From Euglena gracilis (Eukaryota > Euglenida > Euglenophyceae > Euglenales), in contig CP154956.1 of the NCBI GenBank assembly GCA_039621445.1, positions 75,554,192-75,618,191 of the forward strand: 64,000 nucleotides of DNA. Direction: 5' to 3'. The notes below the pieces were generated by a model. The model saw only the letters and a program-made list of their open reading frames with translations. It was not told where the DNA came from and searched no databases. Numbering within the stretch: position 1 is the first letter of the stretch; the number at the start of each line of letters is the position of its first letter. The position numbers and the translations under genes were made by a program. This document shows, one piece after another, positions 53,010-64,000 of this stretch.

Positions 53010-55220
53010 GCAGGGCTGCGTGGGAAGGCTTGGGGGGGAGGTGGGGTCGATCCCCCTGCCCCACCGCCAATGGGGTTTCCGGGATTCTCGGTCGGCCCTG
53101 GCTCCTGGAGGGGGGCCACAACCGCGGTGGGGCACGCCGTGCGCAACGATGGCAGCAGCGCCCTGCGGGTCGGTCTGCCGGCCACGACTCTGCTGCATCA
53201 GCAGCCACCACTGAATTGGCAAGGCCTGGATTGCCTGAAAGTGAAAAGGTGAAAGGCCTGCAATAGCGGAGGCAGGAAACAGGGAGCCTGAAATGTTTGG
53301 GTTTCACACCAAAATAAAAGAGACCGCGGGCACCAGCTGAAGCTGCTACTCGGACACTTGGTCGGATCTCTTGGGGTTTCCAATCAATTGGTGTTTTTGT
53401 TTTGTTTTCCTTTTTGCACTTGTTCCCTCTACAACGAGGGTGAAAGATTGTCATTGGGGCCTCTGGTTGGACCTGAGGAGGGGTGGTAATTCAGGGTTTT
53501 AAATGGGGTTCCAATGGAATAAAATGCAGCTACTGCCGGTCACAAGCTTTGAAAAGAAACGTCTATAACACTTCTTTTAGCCTCATCTCCAGAGACATAT
53601 CATATGTCCTCTTTATTGATACTTTCATTCTCCTTCATATGCAACTTTTTCAAAAAAGATTTTTATTCAGGGTCGCACCAAATGAGCCAAGGGTTACATG
53701 ACGTGTGCTGTCTACCAACCATGTTTGTTCCAGAATGCTTTCTTATCTTGCACAGAAATACTTGTGTGCATTTTTGTGTCCAAAAATGCACACAAAAGAA
53801 ACCTGGGCCACCGGACATAAATGACAATGAGAGTACGCAGGGTGGTGGGCAGGGGCACTGCACAATGAAACTGCCCGCCATTCCAGCCGTAGAACTCCAG
53901 TGTGTAGCCCACCAAAGGGGGGTGTGGAGAGGCGGCAGGACTGGGGGGCTCGGGAGCTGGGCGGCTGGCAGTTGACGTTTCTGCTGCCAGAACACGCCAC
54001 AAATAAATAATTCAATTGATGCATTTGATAACCTCTTGCCCACGGGTGCCAATTCTGCTCGAAAGGAACAGATGAGCGTTTTTGACTGGCCAGTGCTATC
54101 CTGCAAAAAAAATCCCATCTTCTCAATAACACATTCAGGCACTTTTGTGCGTGCGTGCGCTGGACCCCTCCCCACAAACATTGCTAAAACGTTGAATGGT
54201 TCATTTGCGCAATTGTGCAAATCCAAAATTCATTTTTTTTTGAACGTTGACATTGGGGATTTCTGAGGCAAGAGAGGAGTGGAAGCGTCTACCAACTGTG
54301 TTTGTACAATGCATCATATGCCCCCTGAACACGGAGCCTTTTAAGTCAGCACATACATCCATTTCCAGGCAATGCACTGCACCTCATTTTTAACCAGCAT
54401 ACCAAGAGCGAAGCTGTGAAGAGCATTTTTCAACTCATTTCTTTTGGCCTTTTATTATATGTAAGGGCAAAAGATGATTTTTTTAACAAGCTCAACCCAG
54501 GGTTTTTTTTTTTAAAGACCAGGCTTTTTAAAGACCAGCCAGGGGGGGGAGGGGGTTGGCACCCACCCACCCTCCCCCTGGGGCGGGGCCCCCTCTGGGG
54601 GAGGGGGGGGGGTCCCGGGGGACCCACCCACTTTTGCCCGAAAATGTCCCAAATGCTAAAAATAGCACCTTTTTCAAAATTTTCGGTGCCTTCGGCACTG
54701 AAAAAGATATACCCACCAGCCCCTACCCCCACCCCCCTGTGTGCACTGTGGCTGTTTTTTTGTGGTGCCTTTTATCCCTTCTTCTGGCCTGGCGCTGTTG
54801 TTCGCCTCTGGCTCTTTTGTCTGTGTACGTGGAGGTGGCCGGAGCCTGGCGGTGAGCCTACCCCGACCCCCCCCCCCGGGGGGGGGAGGGGGGTCCCCTG
54901 TGGTACAAGGGCACCAGAGCGCATCCTGAGTAAATTATACGTGGTTTGGGGGTGAGTTATGGCTCCTTCAAAAATTTGGGTTGTTCAACTGCAACCCTTG
55001 TGTTTAGTGTGAGTTTGGCCGTCTAAGACTTCTTTATTTCACACTTGATGTTATACAGCATACATTTTACCTCCAAAAATGTGTCACTTTCCTTCATTGT
55101 GCAGAGAGATAATAATTCTTTGTTGATTGTTTGGCTCAAATACATGCACCCCTCGGGCCTTTCTGGTGACACACAAACTAGGCCAAGCCGCAGCCCACAG
55201 CCGCTCTGCTGCCGTCTCAA
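53010..55220. other. Mostly non-coding stretch
   Basis: One weak island at ~53860-53960 on the minus strand (GYTLEFYGWNGGQF) is too poorly bounded to call. A family-B-like start, T9-AAAGACCAG, is at 54507. A hairpin TTCGGTGCC-TTC-GGCACTGAA is at 54682-54702. Confidence 0.4.
54741..54854 (-). repeat. 135-bp dispersed repeat, copy 3, inverted
   Basis: Reverse complement of 27864-28000 from GTGCACTGTGGCTG to CCGGAGCCTGGCGG, about 95% identical over ~114 bp. Confidence 0.9.
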
Positions 55221-55222
55221 CC

Positions 55223-55367
55223 TCAACACAAAGGGTGTGCCGCATGACCGTCCAGGGTGGGGCCTGGGGGCAGGCTGGCCTCCAACGCCTGCAGGGCGGC
55301 CCTCAGGGGGGCGGGGGCGGTCCCGCCTGCCGGGGGCACCCGCAGCGCGTCGGCCACCCCCAAGCGC
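55223..55367 (-). CDS. Candidate exon, helical-repeat-like
   Basis: After GGGTCTGGAG it encodes RLGVADALRVPPAGG then PLRAALQALEASLPP and reaches TGA at 55223-55225, or is spliced at GTCATG. Leu/Ala helix pairs suggest HEAT or ARM-type repeats. Confidence 0.45.
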
Positions 55368-55445
55368 CTCCAGACCCGGGGTGGTGTGTCGGGTGTTGGT
55401 GTCGGGGTTTGGCCCGTTTTGTTGCGGGAGGAGCTTGGCCACCAC

Positions 55446-55565
55446 GCCCCGCAGCGCCGCCCACACGTCCCGCTCCGGCACGGCAGCCGGCCCCGCCTCC
55501 AGCACAGCCCCGACACACCGCAGGGCGTCTGGTACCATACATCTCTTTGGAGATTTGCAGACCCT
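55446..55565 (-). CDS. Candidate exon, helical-repeat-like
   Basis: Acceptor GCATTCCTGCAG; donor GTGGTG; exactly 40 codons, phase 0. Encodes DALRCVGAVLEAGPAAVPER then DVWAALRG. Joins 56901-56845 in phase. Confidence 0.5.
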
Positions 55566-55604
55566 CTGCAGGAATGCCACAGCCAGACATTCAATTTACT
55601 GTTT

Positions 55605-55750
55605 CACAACTTTGTGGTGACACACAAAAACTTTTGGGTGTTTCACAGGTGATATACAATTTTTTTTGGCGATACAGATGTGACACACAAAATTATTTGG
55701 GTGATGCACATGTGATACACAAAAATTCCCGATGTGGTACACAATTTCAT
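55605..55750. repeat. GTGATACACAAA-type tandem array, copy 2
   Basis: Five to six diverged copies of GTGATACACAAA at ~25-bp spacing. Like copy 1 it lies just upstream (minus strand) of an exon. Confidence 0.7.
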
Positions 55751-55980
55751 TTTAAATGGTCAAAAGAAAATCGGATTGAACTGTTGACATCATGGCCAGG
55801 GTGCAGCCAAAACTTTTTTGGGCTTAAAACACTGAGAATTTCGGGTGAAAGCACAAATTGTTCTTCTTAGAAAAAGATGCTCATAAAAAATAATATTTCA
55901 TTATGAAAAAAAAATAAAAACACAGGCTCACAAATGAAAAAGAACAATGGAATATTCAACAGAAACAAATAACGCATATA

Positions 55981-56593
55981 TACCTCCCCCCCTTGTCCAA
56001 CGACCACTAAATCGCTACTGACCGGGGGGGGGGGTCGCTATTTTGGCCAAATATTGCTATTGACCAGGGGGGGGGTAGTTAGACAAGACTGGGGTCAAAT
56101 TTATTTCTCCCGCTTCGTCCCAAGGTGAACAAAAGGTGAACAAAATGGCCAAAAGTGGTCAAAAGGAGGCAAAAAGTGGATAAAAGCAGTCAGAAATGGC
56201 TTAAAATGGCCACAAATGTGCAAAATAGCCAGGAGCCAAAAATTGGCATAAATGAAGCAAAAATGCATTCAAAGCAGCCAAAAGTGGTTTAAATTGCCAA
56301 ATGCAGCCCAGAGTGGCCAAAAATGGCCAAAAAATGGCCAAAAGTGGTCGAAAATGGCCAAAAACATGGCAAAAAAAAAAGTCAAAAGTTGCTGATTTGC
56401 ATAAAAACAGGCAAAAAAAAGAATGGAAATCAACTACACATGGATACTAATGGAAATTTGTGAAAATTGCAAACGCGAACGTCTGGAAAAAAAAGATCAC
56501 CTGGAAAAAGATCGCTACTGACCGGGGGGGGGGGTGGTTGTTGGACAAGGCCAGTCGTTGGACAAGACCAGTCGTTGGACAAGGGGGGGGGTA
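55981..56593. mobile_element. Family A element, copy 2
   Basis: Left end TACCTCCCCCCCTTGTCC then AACGACCACTA. Right end GTCGTTGGACAAG-G9-TA, a clear inverted pair. A GCTACTGACCG10 block occurs near each end. Between them is a ~260-bp A-tract stretch (AAAATGGCCAAAAGTGG units, 56120-56390), in the opposite orientation to the T-tract of copy 1. A (TA)n tract follows at once. Confidence 0.65.
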
Positions 56594-56596
56594 CAG

Positions 56597-56720
<124 letters not shown>

Positions 56721-56844
56721 ATTTTATGTTTTTATATGACCAGAATAATCCATATTATAACCAGAAATTAATTCAGATTCTGATTTGTGCAAAAAGGACA
56801 AGACTAAAAAAGCCTGAGTCAATGAAGAAATGTGTGTACGGCAC

Positions 56845-56901
56845 GCAGTCCTCTGCATACAGCAGTGCGGCACGCGCGATGTATCCAAAGAGATCCTGAC
56901 A
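56845..56901 (-). CDS. Candidate micro-exon, helical
   Basis: Acceptor CATTTCCCACAG; donor GTGCCG; 19 codons [19 protein letters not shown], phase 0, joining 57233-57115 and 55565-55446 in phase. Confidence 0.5.
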
Positions 56902-57114
56902 CTGTGGGAAATGGGGAGCTGTGGTGCGAGGCCGCCTGCGGACCTCCCCAAAATGAAGCCAAAAGCGAGCCCCACTGGGTGGGGAATGCCACTGGATGGC
57001 ACCGGATGCGCCATATGAAAAGCACCACGGGGAAACATTGCATTGCAAAGCAACTGGGTCGGCCGCAAAAAGAACGTCCGCTGTGTGAGTGATTGCCAGA
57101 GCAAAGGGGCCCAC

Positions 57115-57233
57115 CTGTGGGGTGCCAGCGACGGCGGCTATGCAGCACAGCGTACTGCGGGCGGTGGCGATGGCCTCAGGTTTGGGCGGCCGCCCCCCGC
57201 CCTCCAGCACGGAGACGTACCCCTGCCCCAGGG
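57115..57233 (-). CDS. Candidate exon, helical-repeat-like
   Basis: Acceptor CTTCTTGTGCAG; donor GTGGGC. Encodes LGQGYVSVLEGG then PEAIATARSTLCCIAAVAG, leaving phase 0. With the two following islands it forms an alpha-helical protein segment of unknown family. Confidence 0.55.
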
Positions 57234-58492
57234 CTGCACAAGAAGAGTGGGCACAGGTGGGAGGGGTTGAACCCCTCACCACCCATCGGGCTTTTGGGAG
57301 TTCCGTTCAGCCCTGCCCAGCCCGGGCTCGCTGGCTTCCAGTGCCTTGACCAGCATCGGGTGCAATGTGTGGGCGGCGGCGGCGGCGGGGTGGGCCAGGG
57401 CATGGGCCCTGCACCCTAACCCCCCAATTTGTGATTTGGCACTGGAATCGGTCGGGGTTGGGAGGGGGGGGGATTGGCAAAATCTTCAAAATCAAAAGTG
57501 GCCCAAAAAGGCATACCAGACTCCACATGCACTCCTTTTTGGGATGAATGCTGTTTTTTTTTGTACAATGCATGCGTTTTGATACATTGGGTTGTGAGGG
57601 TCGGCCATGGTTGGCCCATGACCCGCTGCGACGAAGACGGGTGTGATTGGGGTTCCCGTTTTCTGTTTTCCTGTGACAGACAATTGAAAAATGCTGTTCT
57701 CGGAAAACAGCATGCAAATGGTGGATAGGAGTGGCGTCACGACAAGACAATTTCTGGTCCACTATCTCATTTTTCATTCTTTTGGGACCCCAGAGGATGG
57801 CATAGAGTTTGTCCTTTGTTCGTTGGGGGCAGGGAAAACGGCTGCGTGAAGCACGGTGGCACGCTTGCGCAGGCAGGCGACGCCGCTCGCCAACACAAAG
57901 TCAGCCGCAGGCTTCTTTTTTTTTTTACCGACCTCCCCCCCCCCCAGGCAGGACGTCTGCTGTAATTGCTTTCCAGGGGGATGGAAATGGACTTTCCCAT
58001 TGCTTGCAGAAGGGTGAGGGTGAGGGTGAGGCCATACGGATGGATGAGCCTTGGCCTTCCCATCTGCAACGTCATCCGGGCATGCAATGTTCAAGATAAA
58101 TGCAAAATATTTGGGGTGCAAATTGCGCCATTATGTGATTTGTCAGTGTCACAGGAGTGTGACATAAAAATATACCAAAGGAATGCATTTGGCACCCGTA
58201 ATATGAAGAAAACTGGTAAAGCAGCACATAAACTAAATTTGCCAACAAATGGTTGAGGTGCTGCCCAAATAATGTTGCAGAGGTCTGGGGCTAAAAGATT
58301 GCTAGATAACTTTGCATGGGGCGACGTGTCAGTCAGCTTTGGTTCAGGCAGCTCCCCCCCCCTTTGCAGTTCCAGGCATCCGCTGCCTCCTAAGTGAACA
58401 GGGGTAGGGTGTCGCACCCCGAATCCCAACACCCAATCATTCATTCCAGGCAGGGAGGGGACTGAAAGTGCCTCCTCGCCACCCCACGGAAC

Positions 58493-58670
58493 CTTTTGGG
58501 GAGGTTCCCTCCGCGCGAGAGCCGCCTGGGCCGCCACGGACAGCCCGGGGGGCAGCCGGCCGCGGCGGTGCTGCCACGCCCACTGCCGCAGCCGCGGCCC
58601 CACCTCCGCCTCCGCGTCCAGTCCCCCGGCCCCCGCCGACATCAACCGGTGGGGCCGCCGCCCTCCGATC
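58493..58670 (-). CDS. Candidate exon
   Basis: Acceptor CATGTGCAG; donor GTTCCG; one base plus 59 codons, with GLDAEAEVGPRLRQWAWQH then LPPGLSVAAQAALARRE. Third-position GC near 100%. No family recognised. Confidence 0.5.
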
Positions 58671-58980
58671 CTGCACATGACTTATTGGCGAGCCCTGTTT
58701 GGGCTTGGGGCATTCCAGGCAACGGGCGACAAATCCCAAACTGATCTCATAACAAACTCGGAAGACACAGCAGTGACTGATGGCACCTCAGGAAGGCAAA
58801 TGAAGAAGAAATACGTCGTTCTCCTTCCGATAGCTTTATCTGTAGGTTGCAAAGAATTCTGGACCCTGCGGCAATGTCGAAGGCGTTGTCCGTCGTCAGC
58901 CCAATTCCCGTAAACACACATACACCAGATACACACACCGAGCATTCCCAGTACTCCGTACACACAAGACGGCCCCACAC

Positions 58981-59092
58981 CAGAGCGTGCACAGTGTCCG
59001 AGGGGAAGCCAGCCGCCGCGAGTGCCTCTGCCACCGGGTCATCCGCGGAGGTGTTGGGCAGGAGAGCCTTTGGTGGTGCATCCAAATTCCCA
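58981..59092 (-). CDS. Candidate exon
   Basis: Acceptor GACCCTGCAG; donor GTGTGG; one base plus 37 codons, with ADDPVAEALAAAGFPSDTVH. It may belong with the helical exons to its left. Confidence 0.5.
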
Positions 59093-59827
59093 CTGCAGGG
59101 TCTACTGTGGGGTATGGGGCAGCGTTACCGGTTAAAGGGAAAAAAATGAATTGGTGGAGCTGTGGATGAACGAAACTGGAAAAATGTTCTTGGGAGACAA
59201 AATGCACAAGAAAACACAAAATCACTTGTACGGAATAACTTCATTCCTTTCATTCCTTCATTCCAGTGGAGAACAAAGCGCGAAGACAATGCACCACGAG
59301 ATGCGAACTTCGCTTGGCAGCAACTGAGGGGAAGGGCTGAAGGGAATGGGAGTGTGCCCTCACCCTGTTGACAGCAAGCCCTGACCCGGCGCCGACAGTC
59401 TTGCAGTGCCCCAATTCGGAAGCCAGGGGCCATAAAGTCAGGGTCGGGCCACTGTCAGGTGCACAAAACAGAGCCAACCTGATTGGTGTGTTGTTCCCAG
59501 ATCGCCTGAGAACAGCAAGAGAGGGGGGCATGGTAGGTTGTTTTTTGTACGAACGAGGGGGTCTGTGGCGGATCCCTTCCCGCTTCGTTGTTCAACCCGA
59601 GCGATCTCATTACTGGGAAGTCGCCGGCAGCCAAAATTATGGGGTCACCCAATCCGAAAAAGCTCGTTCTTGGTCCATTTCAATCTCGCCAACTAAAAAC
59701 TGACACCGGCACCGCTGACTGGCATTGGGGAAATGGGGTGGAGGCCATGGGCCCGATAGAGTTTCCCGCCTTGGCGCGGGCCACCCGCAGCAACTGAATG
59801 GGGTCAAGACGGAGGCCCAGTCTGCAC

Positions 59828-59948
59828 CAGATGGTCCTCCTCCGCCTCTGGCGCGGCCCCCCGGACGATGATGTACCGGACCGTTCGGTCCGCCCGGGGC
59901 TCCCTGTCGGCCGCCGAGGGTGTGGGCAGGCCCCCGGCCGGGGCATCG
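59828..59948 (-). CDS. Candidate exon
   Basis: Acceptor CTTCCCTCACAG; donor GTGCAG; one base plus 40 codons, with ADRTVRYIIVRGAAPEAEED. The V-R-Y-I-I-V-R-G strand recalls the start of PTRHD1/PTH2-type folds, but nothing else supports that. Confidence 0.5.
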
Positions 59949-59949
59949 C

Positions 59950-60918
59950 TGTGAGGGAAGGAGCCTGCTTTGAGGGTGGGCCCGTCCAACGCAACGGCCA
60001 CACGTCTGGGCCACCTCTGTCACACCATTTGCATTTCAAAAAAAGACCTCCCGGTGGGGGAAAGGCTGGGGAAGTGGTGTTCCGCCCATCGTTGGTAACA
60101 AAGGATTCCTTGAGGACCCCGATGCGTTCCCCACATTTCCAGAATTTGAAATATCGACATATGAAAATTTGCCCCGAACCACCACCATTAGGTCCTAACG
60201 GTGGATGAGGCCATAAGTCAAAGTCATGAAAACAACGCTCATCACCCAACCACATCAAATCCTGCTGAAGTGTGCCCAATGATGGTAAAGGTTGGTTTAA
60301 GAAGACACAGTATGCTCCGTACGCATGGGGTGAGGAGCAGCCCCCTCTTTCCGGGTTGCCTGCATGCTCCTGGCTCCTGCGCAGTGTCCGGTTCAATCGC
60401 CTCATTCGCCGGCTCGGCTTGGTTGGCTCAAAGCCCACTGCGGCCTGATGGCTGGGGATGCGTTGTTGGCAGGCCCAACGGTCAGCCCTGCTCACTGTGA
60501 AAATGACCACATTATGTCATGATCATGCGATTCATCGGGACACAGACATTCTTTGGCTTTTTTCGGGGAGGTACAGAGGTACTGCAAGGGTTCAATTTGT
60601 AGGGGCACAATGGGCCCGGGCAAAACAAGTGCCTGGATGCAAACGATAGGTTGGGCCGCAGGCATTCGGGCTGCTGAAGGCAGGGCAACCCCTTCACCTT
60701 GACCGCAGTGGGTGCCTCGGGAAGGAATGTTGGTAATGGACAAAGAGAGATTTGGGGTCAGGAAGCTCAAAATCCCCCCCAAAAACGGTCGTTTTAAAAT
60801 TGATTGATTCAAGATTGAACCTATGTCTATGCAATTGACATTTTAACACCTATTCCATGGTATATTTCCAATTAACCCTCGAAATCCTGAGGTTTGCAAT
60901 CGCCAAATAATTTTAAAT
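59950..60918. other. Non-coding stretch
   Basis: No exon island or clear repeat. Short G-run blocks only. Confidence 0.35.
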
Positions 60919-61451
60919 GGCAGCTACACTTTACTTGGCCCCCCGGGGGGGGGGGTCCGAGTAAAGACTCCAGGGGGGGGGATCCGGGTAGTATACCCCG
61001 GGTCCGGCCGGCGGGGGAATTCGGGGTTATTTTTGGGAATAGGGTTAGGTGCGCGACCGAACCCCCGGCGGGCGCCCCCCCCCCCTTTGGGAATTTAGGG
61101 GGCGGTTCGGCCGCATTCCCGACGGTTTCCGACCGGGTGGGGGTCGATTTTCGGCAAAATCACCCCGAACGGGCGACCCAAAAATCTTCCGAAAACGGCG
61201 ACCCAACCTCCGGCCGAACTTCGTCCTGAAAAGGTGCCAATTTTCGGCGGCCGATCCTAACCCTAACCCTATTCCTAAAATTAAGGGTTAAATCTCCCCG
61301 GATCCGACCGATTTGGTCCGGATCCGCCCCGTTCCGGGGCCCCGCGGGGCCGAACGGGGGCAAGGTCGGACGCGGGGTATACTACCCGGACCCCCCCCCC
61401 GGAGTCTTTACTCGGACCCCCCCGGGGGGGGCCAAGTAAAGTGTAGCTACC
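60919..61451. mobile_element. 533-bp element with long terminal inverted repeats
   Basis: Ends are GGCAGCTACACTTTACTTGG and CCAAGTAAAGTGTAGCTACC. The inverted repeats extend ~85 bp inwards through GAGTAAAGACTCC and GGGTAGTATACCCCG. A 7-bp direct repeat TTTAAAT flanks both sides (60912-60918 and 61452-61458), a typical target-site duplication. Near the centre of each half is a telomere-like motif (GGGTTAGG at ~61046, CCTAACCCTAACCCT at ~61257). No coding frame; a non-autonomous (MITE-like) DNA element is inferred. Confidence 0.8.
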
Positions 61452-62120
61452 TTTAAATATTTTCCTTCTTGATGAATGGCAATGGAATTAATTGACGGAT
61501 GGAATTGGCAATGGAATTAATTGTGTCAGAAAGAAATGGCGTTTGATGGACCCACATGTCGTGCTGGAAGTGTGGAAACCACTTCAAACGAATCATTGGA
61601 CTCCTGTGTCGCATCGTGTCCACGCCGTCATGACTCAGCCACCAAAAAAAATTGACGTTGGCCATAATGGTCTCTGATGGCCCTACACGCCCCACAATGG
61701 CACCAAAACCCACGGCCAGAGCAAAGAAAACAACAAGAAAATCTACCAGGGCCAAAATCATAGATCAACTCAAAATGGATTAATTCGATTAATTTTTGGG
61801 AGACCTATGAAATACCAGTTTGAAAAGTTTGGTAAAAAAAATTTGAAAAACAAAGCGCAATTCTTAACACAGTGGCTTGGAGAAGGCATAATCAGAAAAA
61901 AAAACTTGCTGAGGGCTGAGCCTCATTGATATTTTTATTGTTGATTGTTTAATTTTTGTCTTCATTTTTGTTATCAATAATTTCTTATTGGCGTTATTTT
62001 GCTAATTTTTACAGGAAATATGATGCAATATGTTGTCTCGCTGCAGTGTGCAATGTGGTGTTCCAGGTTTGGGCATTGATAATGAAGATAACACAAACAA
62101 GAACAACAAATGTTGGTTTT

Positions 62121-62310
62121 TCTGAAGAGAAGGCCAAGCCCATTTGCTATTGAAGACGTGGTCGAATGCTGGTGGCTGTTGCTGCAAGCCCACGAACCAC
62201 ACGACCGAAGAAGACCGAGGCCACTGCGGACAGACGTATGATGGATCGCTGCTGGGTTGGCATTTTCCTTGCCATGTGGGGTGGATCTGACCTCAAAGGA
62301 AACCTTGTTC
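62121..62310. repeat. ~200-bp dispersed direct repeat, copy 1
   Basis: Shares CTGAAGAGAAGGCCAAGCCC, a GAAGACGTGG phrase and GTGGGGTGGATCTGACCTC with 63364-63558; the middle is diverged. Confidence 0.7.
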
Positions 62311-63363
62311 AGTGTTGTCAAGAAGAGATGCTTTCCTGCAGGTGGTGGTTAGAGTGGGGAAGCTCGTTGAAACAGTGGGAAAGAAGGAGAGGAGAAGAAG
62401 GAAGGAAAGACGGAGAAGGACTAATGTCAAATCCCTTGCAGGGTGTAGCGGGGTTAAAATGAGGATTTCCTTGCATTTTTAATCATGCAACGGATTACAA
62501 TATTGGCTATACTGGAAAGAACTGTGCAGAGCTTGAGTCGCTCTGAATGGTGCAAGGGATCGCAAAGACACCTCTCAAACGCTCCAGCCCCCCCCCCCCA
62601 TCCCATTGGAGGTTCATGTCGAGGGGGGCAGTTGCCCTTTGTTGGCGACCTGCAGCTGGACGGTGGCCAGCTGAAAAGTCACTTTGCTCCCCAATATGAG
62701 CCAATTATGTTGACATTCACCAGGTGTAAATCATCTGTACCCCAAAGAAGGGGAAAACCTTCTAAATGACATGGAGCCTCTTGGGGGAGACTCCCCCAAG
62801 ATAGACCATGCCATTTAGAGTTGGCATTTGCTCGAACAGTGATTGCCAATGGCAAGGTGCTGGCGTGATTGTGCTGTGTACATCAACTCGAGACAAATCA
62901 TAAATTTGCAATGCAGGGACATTTTTGGCTCAACCGTAAAGAGTGCGCAATTCAAGCATTTTCTCTGCCTCAAAGTTGGTGAAAAAAGAACTGCCTCGAA
63001 TGTTCAGAGCAGGTGGTGTGATGGCGTCACCGCAACCACAAATATTGGTATGTGTATATGCATATACATATGTACATGTACGTGTACATGTATGTATACA
63101 TATACACATGCAACATTAGCTTTAACATTAGCAAACAGCTGTCTTTGAAGCGCGAAACATATGATCCTCCTCGGTGTCCTCCCTTCATTTCATTGTTAGC
63201 ATTGGATTCCTTTGTCCAGTATGTTTGTGTATGGCACGCCCCAAAGAATGAACTTGGATGGACTTGGGATGTGGTTCAATGCATACACATTCACAGATCT
63301 CAGTTCTGTGGCTGGTGGAAAATATCAATCTCATTACTGAGAGGAGGATCGCACAATCTGCTC

Positions 63364-63558
63364 CTGAAGAGAAAGCCAAGCCCATTTGCCAACATAGAAG
63401 ACGTGGCTGCACCTGGAGGCTGTTTCCAATGGCGTACGAACAACGCACAGAAGATTGGGGTCGCCTCAAGGCTGCTACGGCTGGGTGTGGCTGGATGGGC
63501 CAATCGCTGATGGGTTAACATTTTTCTTGCTGGGTGGGGTGGATCTGACCTCAAAAAG
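63364..63558. repeat. ~200-bp dispersed direct repeat, copy 2
   Basis: Partner of 62121-62310, same orientation, ~1.24 kb away. Confidence 0.7.
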
Positions 63559-64000
63559 ACAACACTGCCACCCCTGCCAATCATTATTCACACACATCTT
63601 GTTGAGGGTTGGCAAAAAGGAGTACTTGTTCTCATCACATGTGGTATTGGAAAACTGAAATGGTTGACCCCCCCCCACCCTGTGGGTGGTGGTTAGGGCT
63701 CACTGAGAAGGAAAAGAAGATGTGGAAGGGCCGAGTACCTGTCTTTAAGGTACCTGACTTTAAGTGGCAGGCGGTGGGATTTCCTGAAACTTCGAACAAA
63801 TGCAATGTTTGCCTTTCTGAGGCAACAAGTGTTTAAAAAAAAAGTACGTATAAATGGGGGAAACCCCTCCCTTCTTCGGAAAGACATATGCGAAATGTGC
63901 ATACCATTGCTTGAGGTGTGTCCGACCACGCTGCTATCATTGGTTTTGATTGACTTTCAAATTCACCCAGGTGGTGCAGCAAAGAGCAAGGCTCATCCAA

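Larger units (their letters stand above)
61459..64000. other. Mostly non-coding, AT-richer right end
   Basis: No GC-rich exon island. The only structures seen are a ~200-bp direct repeat pair (62121-62310, 63364-63558) and a TATAC/TACATG-rich stretch at 63045-63110. Confidence 0.4.

Noticed and set aside
52893-53252. Plus-strand coiled-coil-like frame starting MAGRDAQREARR
   Set aside because: Third-position GC is clearly better on the minus strand, which also has splice sites at both ends.

Overview
This is a eukaryotic nuclear window, most likely from a microalga or other protist. I cannot name the organism. The evidence is many short (40-240 bp) exons with almost 100% G/C at third codon positions, introns of about 0.1-2 kb full of simple repeats and non-autonomous elements, and two retroelements. 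No convincing tRNA, rRNA or CRISPR array was seen. Nearly all recognisable exons lie on the minus strand. Their introns mostly begin GTG rather than GTA/GTR-AG and end in AG.

Layout. 1-6171 holds a retroelement on the minus strand: gag with two CCHC knuckles, then a retropepsin-type protease in the same frame after a TAG. It continues off the left edge. 6172-9428 is a decayed DIRS-like (tyrosine-recombinase) retroelement with RT, RNase H, a methyltransferase-like NPPW segment and the N-terminal part of a tyrosine recombinase, broken by frameshifts at G runs. About 14.2-18.9 kb is a KHDC4/Blom7/RIK-type KH-domain gene whose five core introns keep phase exactly. About 19.9-34.9 kb holds a chain of alanine/glutamate-rich coiled-coil exons leading to a split RING finger (22.17, 21.01 and 20.34 kb). 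It may be one long coiled-coil RING gene. 38.76-45.14 kb is a DUF1963 (YwqG-like) gene with an N-terminal exon at 45.1 kb and a stop codon at 38758. 47.7-48.8 kb is a small putative membrane-protein gene. 49.57-50.53 kb is a second coiled-coil/RING gene whose last three exons join in phase. 52.9-59.9 kb carries further exons, probably of helical-repeat proteins that I cannot name. 60-64 kb is mostly non-coding.

The space between exons is unusual. It is packed with short elements carrying G/C homopolymer runs (called families A, B, C, D and F here), several with inverted ends. Otherwise different elements share a GC-rich hairpin with a 3-nt loop, core CGGCGC-NNN-GCGCCG. There are also 10-bp tandem repeats, ~10-11-bp phased A-tracts and a 533-bp element with long terminal inverted repeats and a 7-bp target duplication. 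I consider this hairpin/G-run element system the least-explained feature of the window.

Gene models are inferred by eye from reading frame, third-position GC, splice dinucleotides and family motifs. Start codons are mostly unknown and some exons are surely missing.
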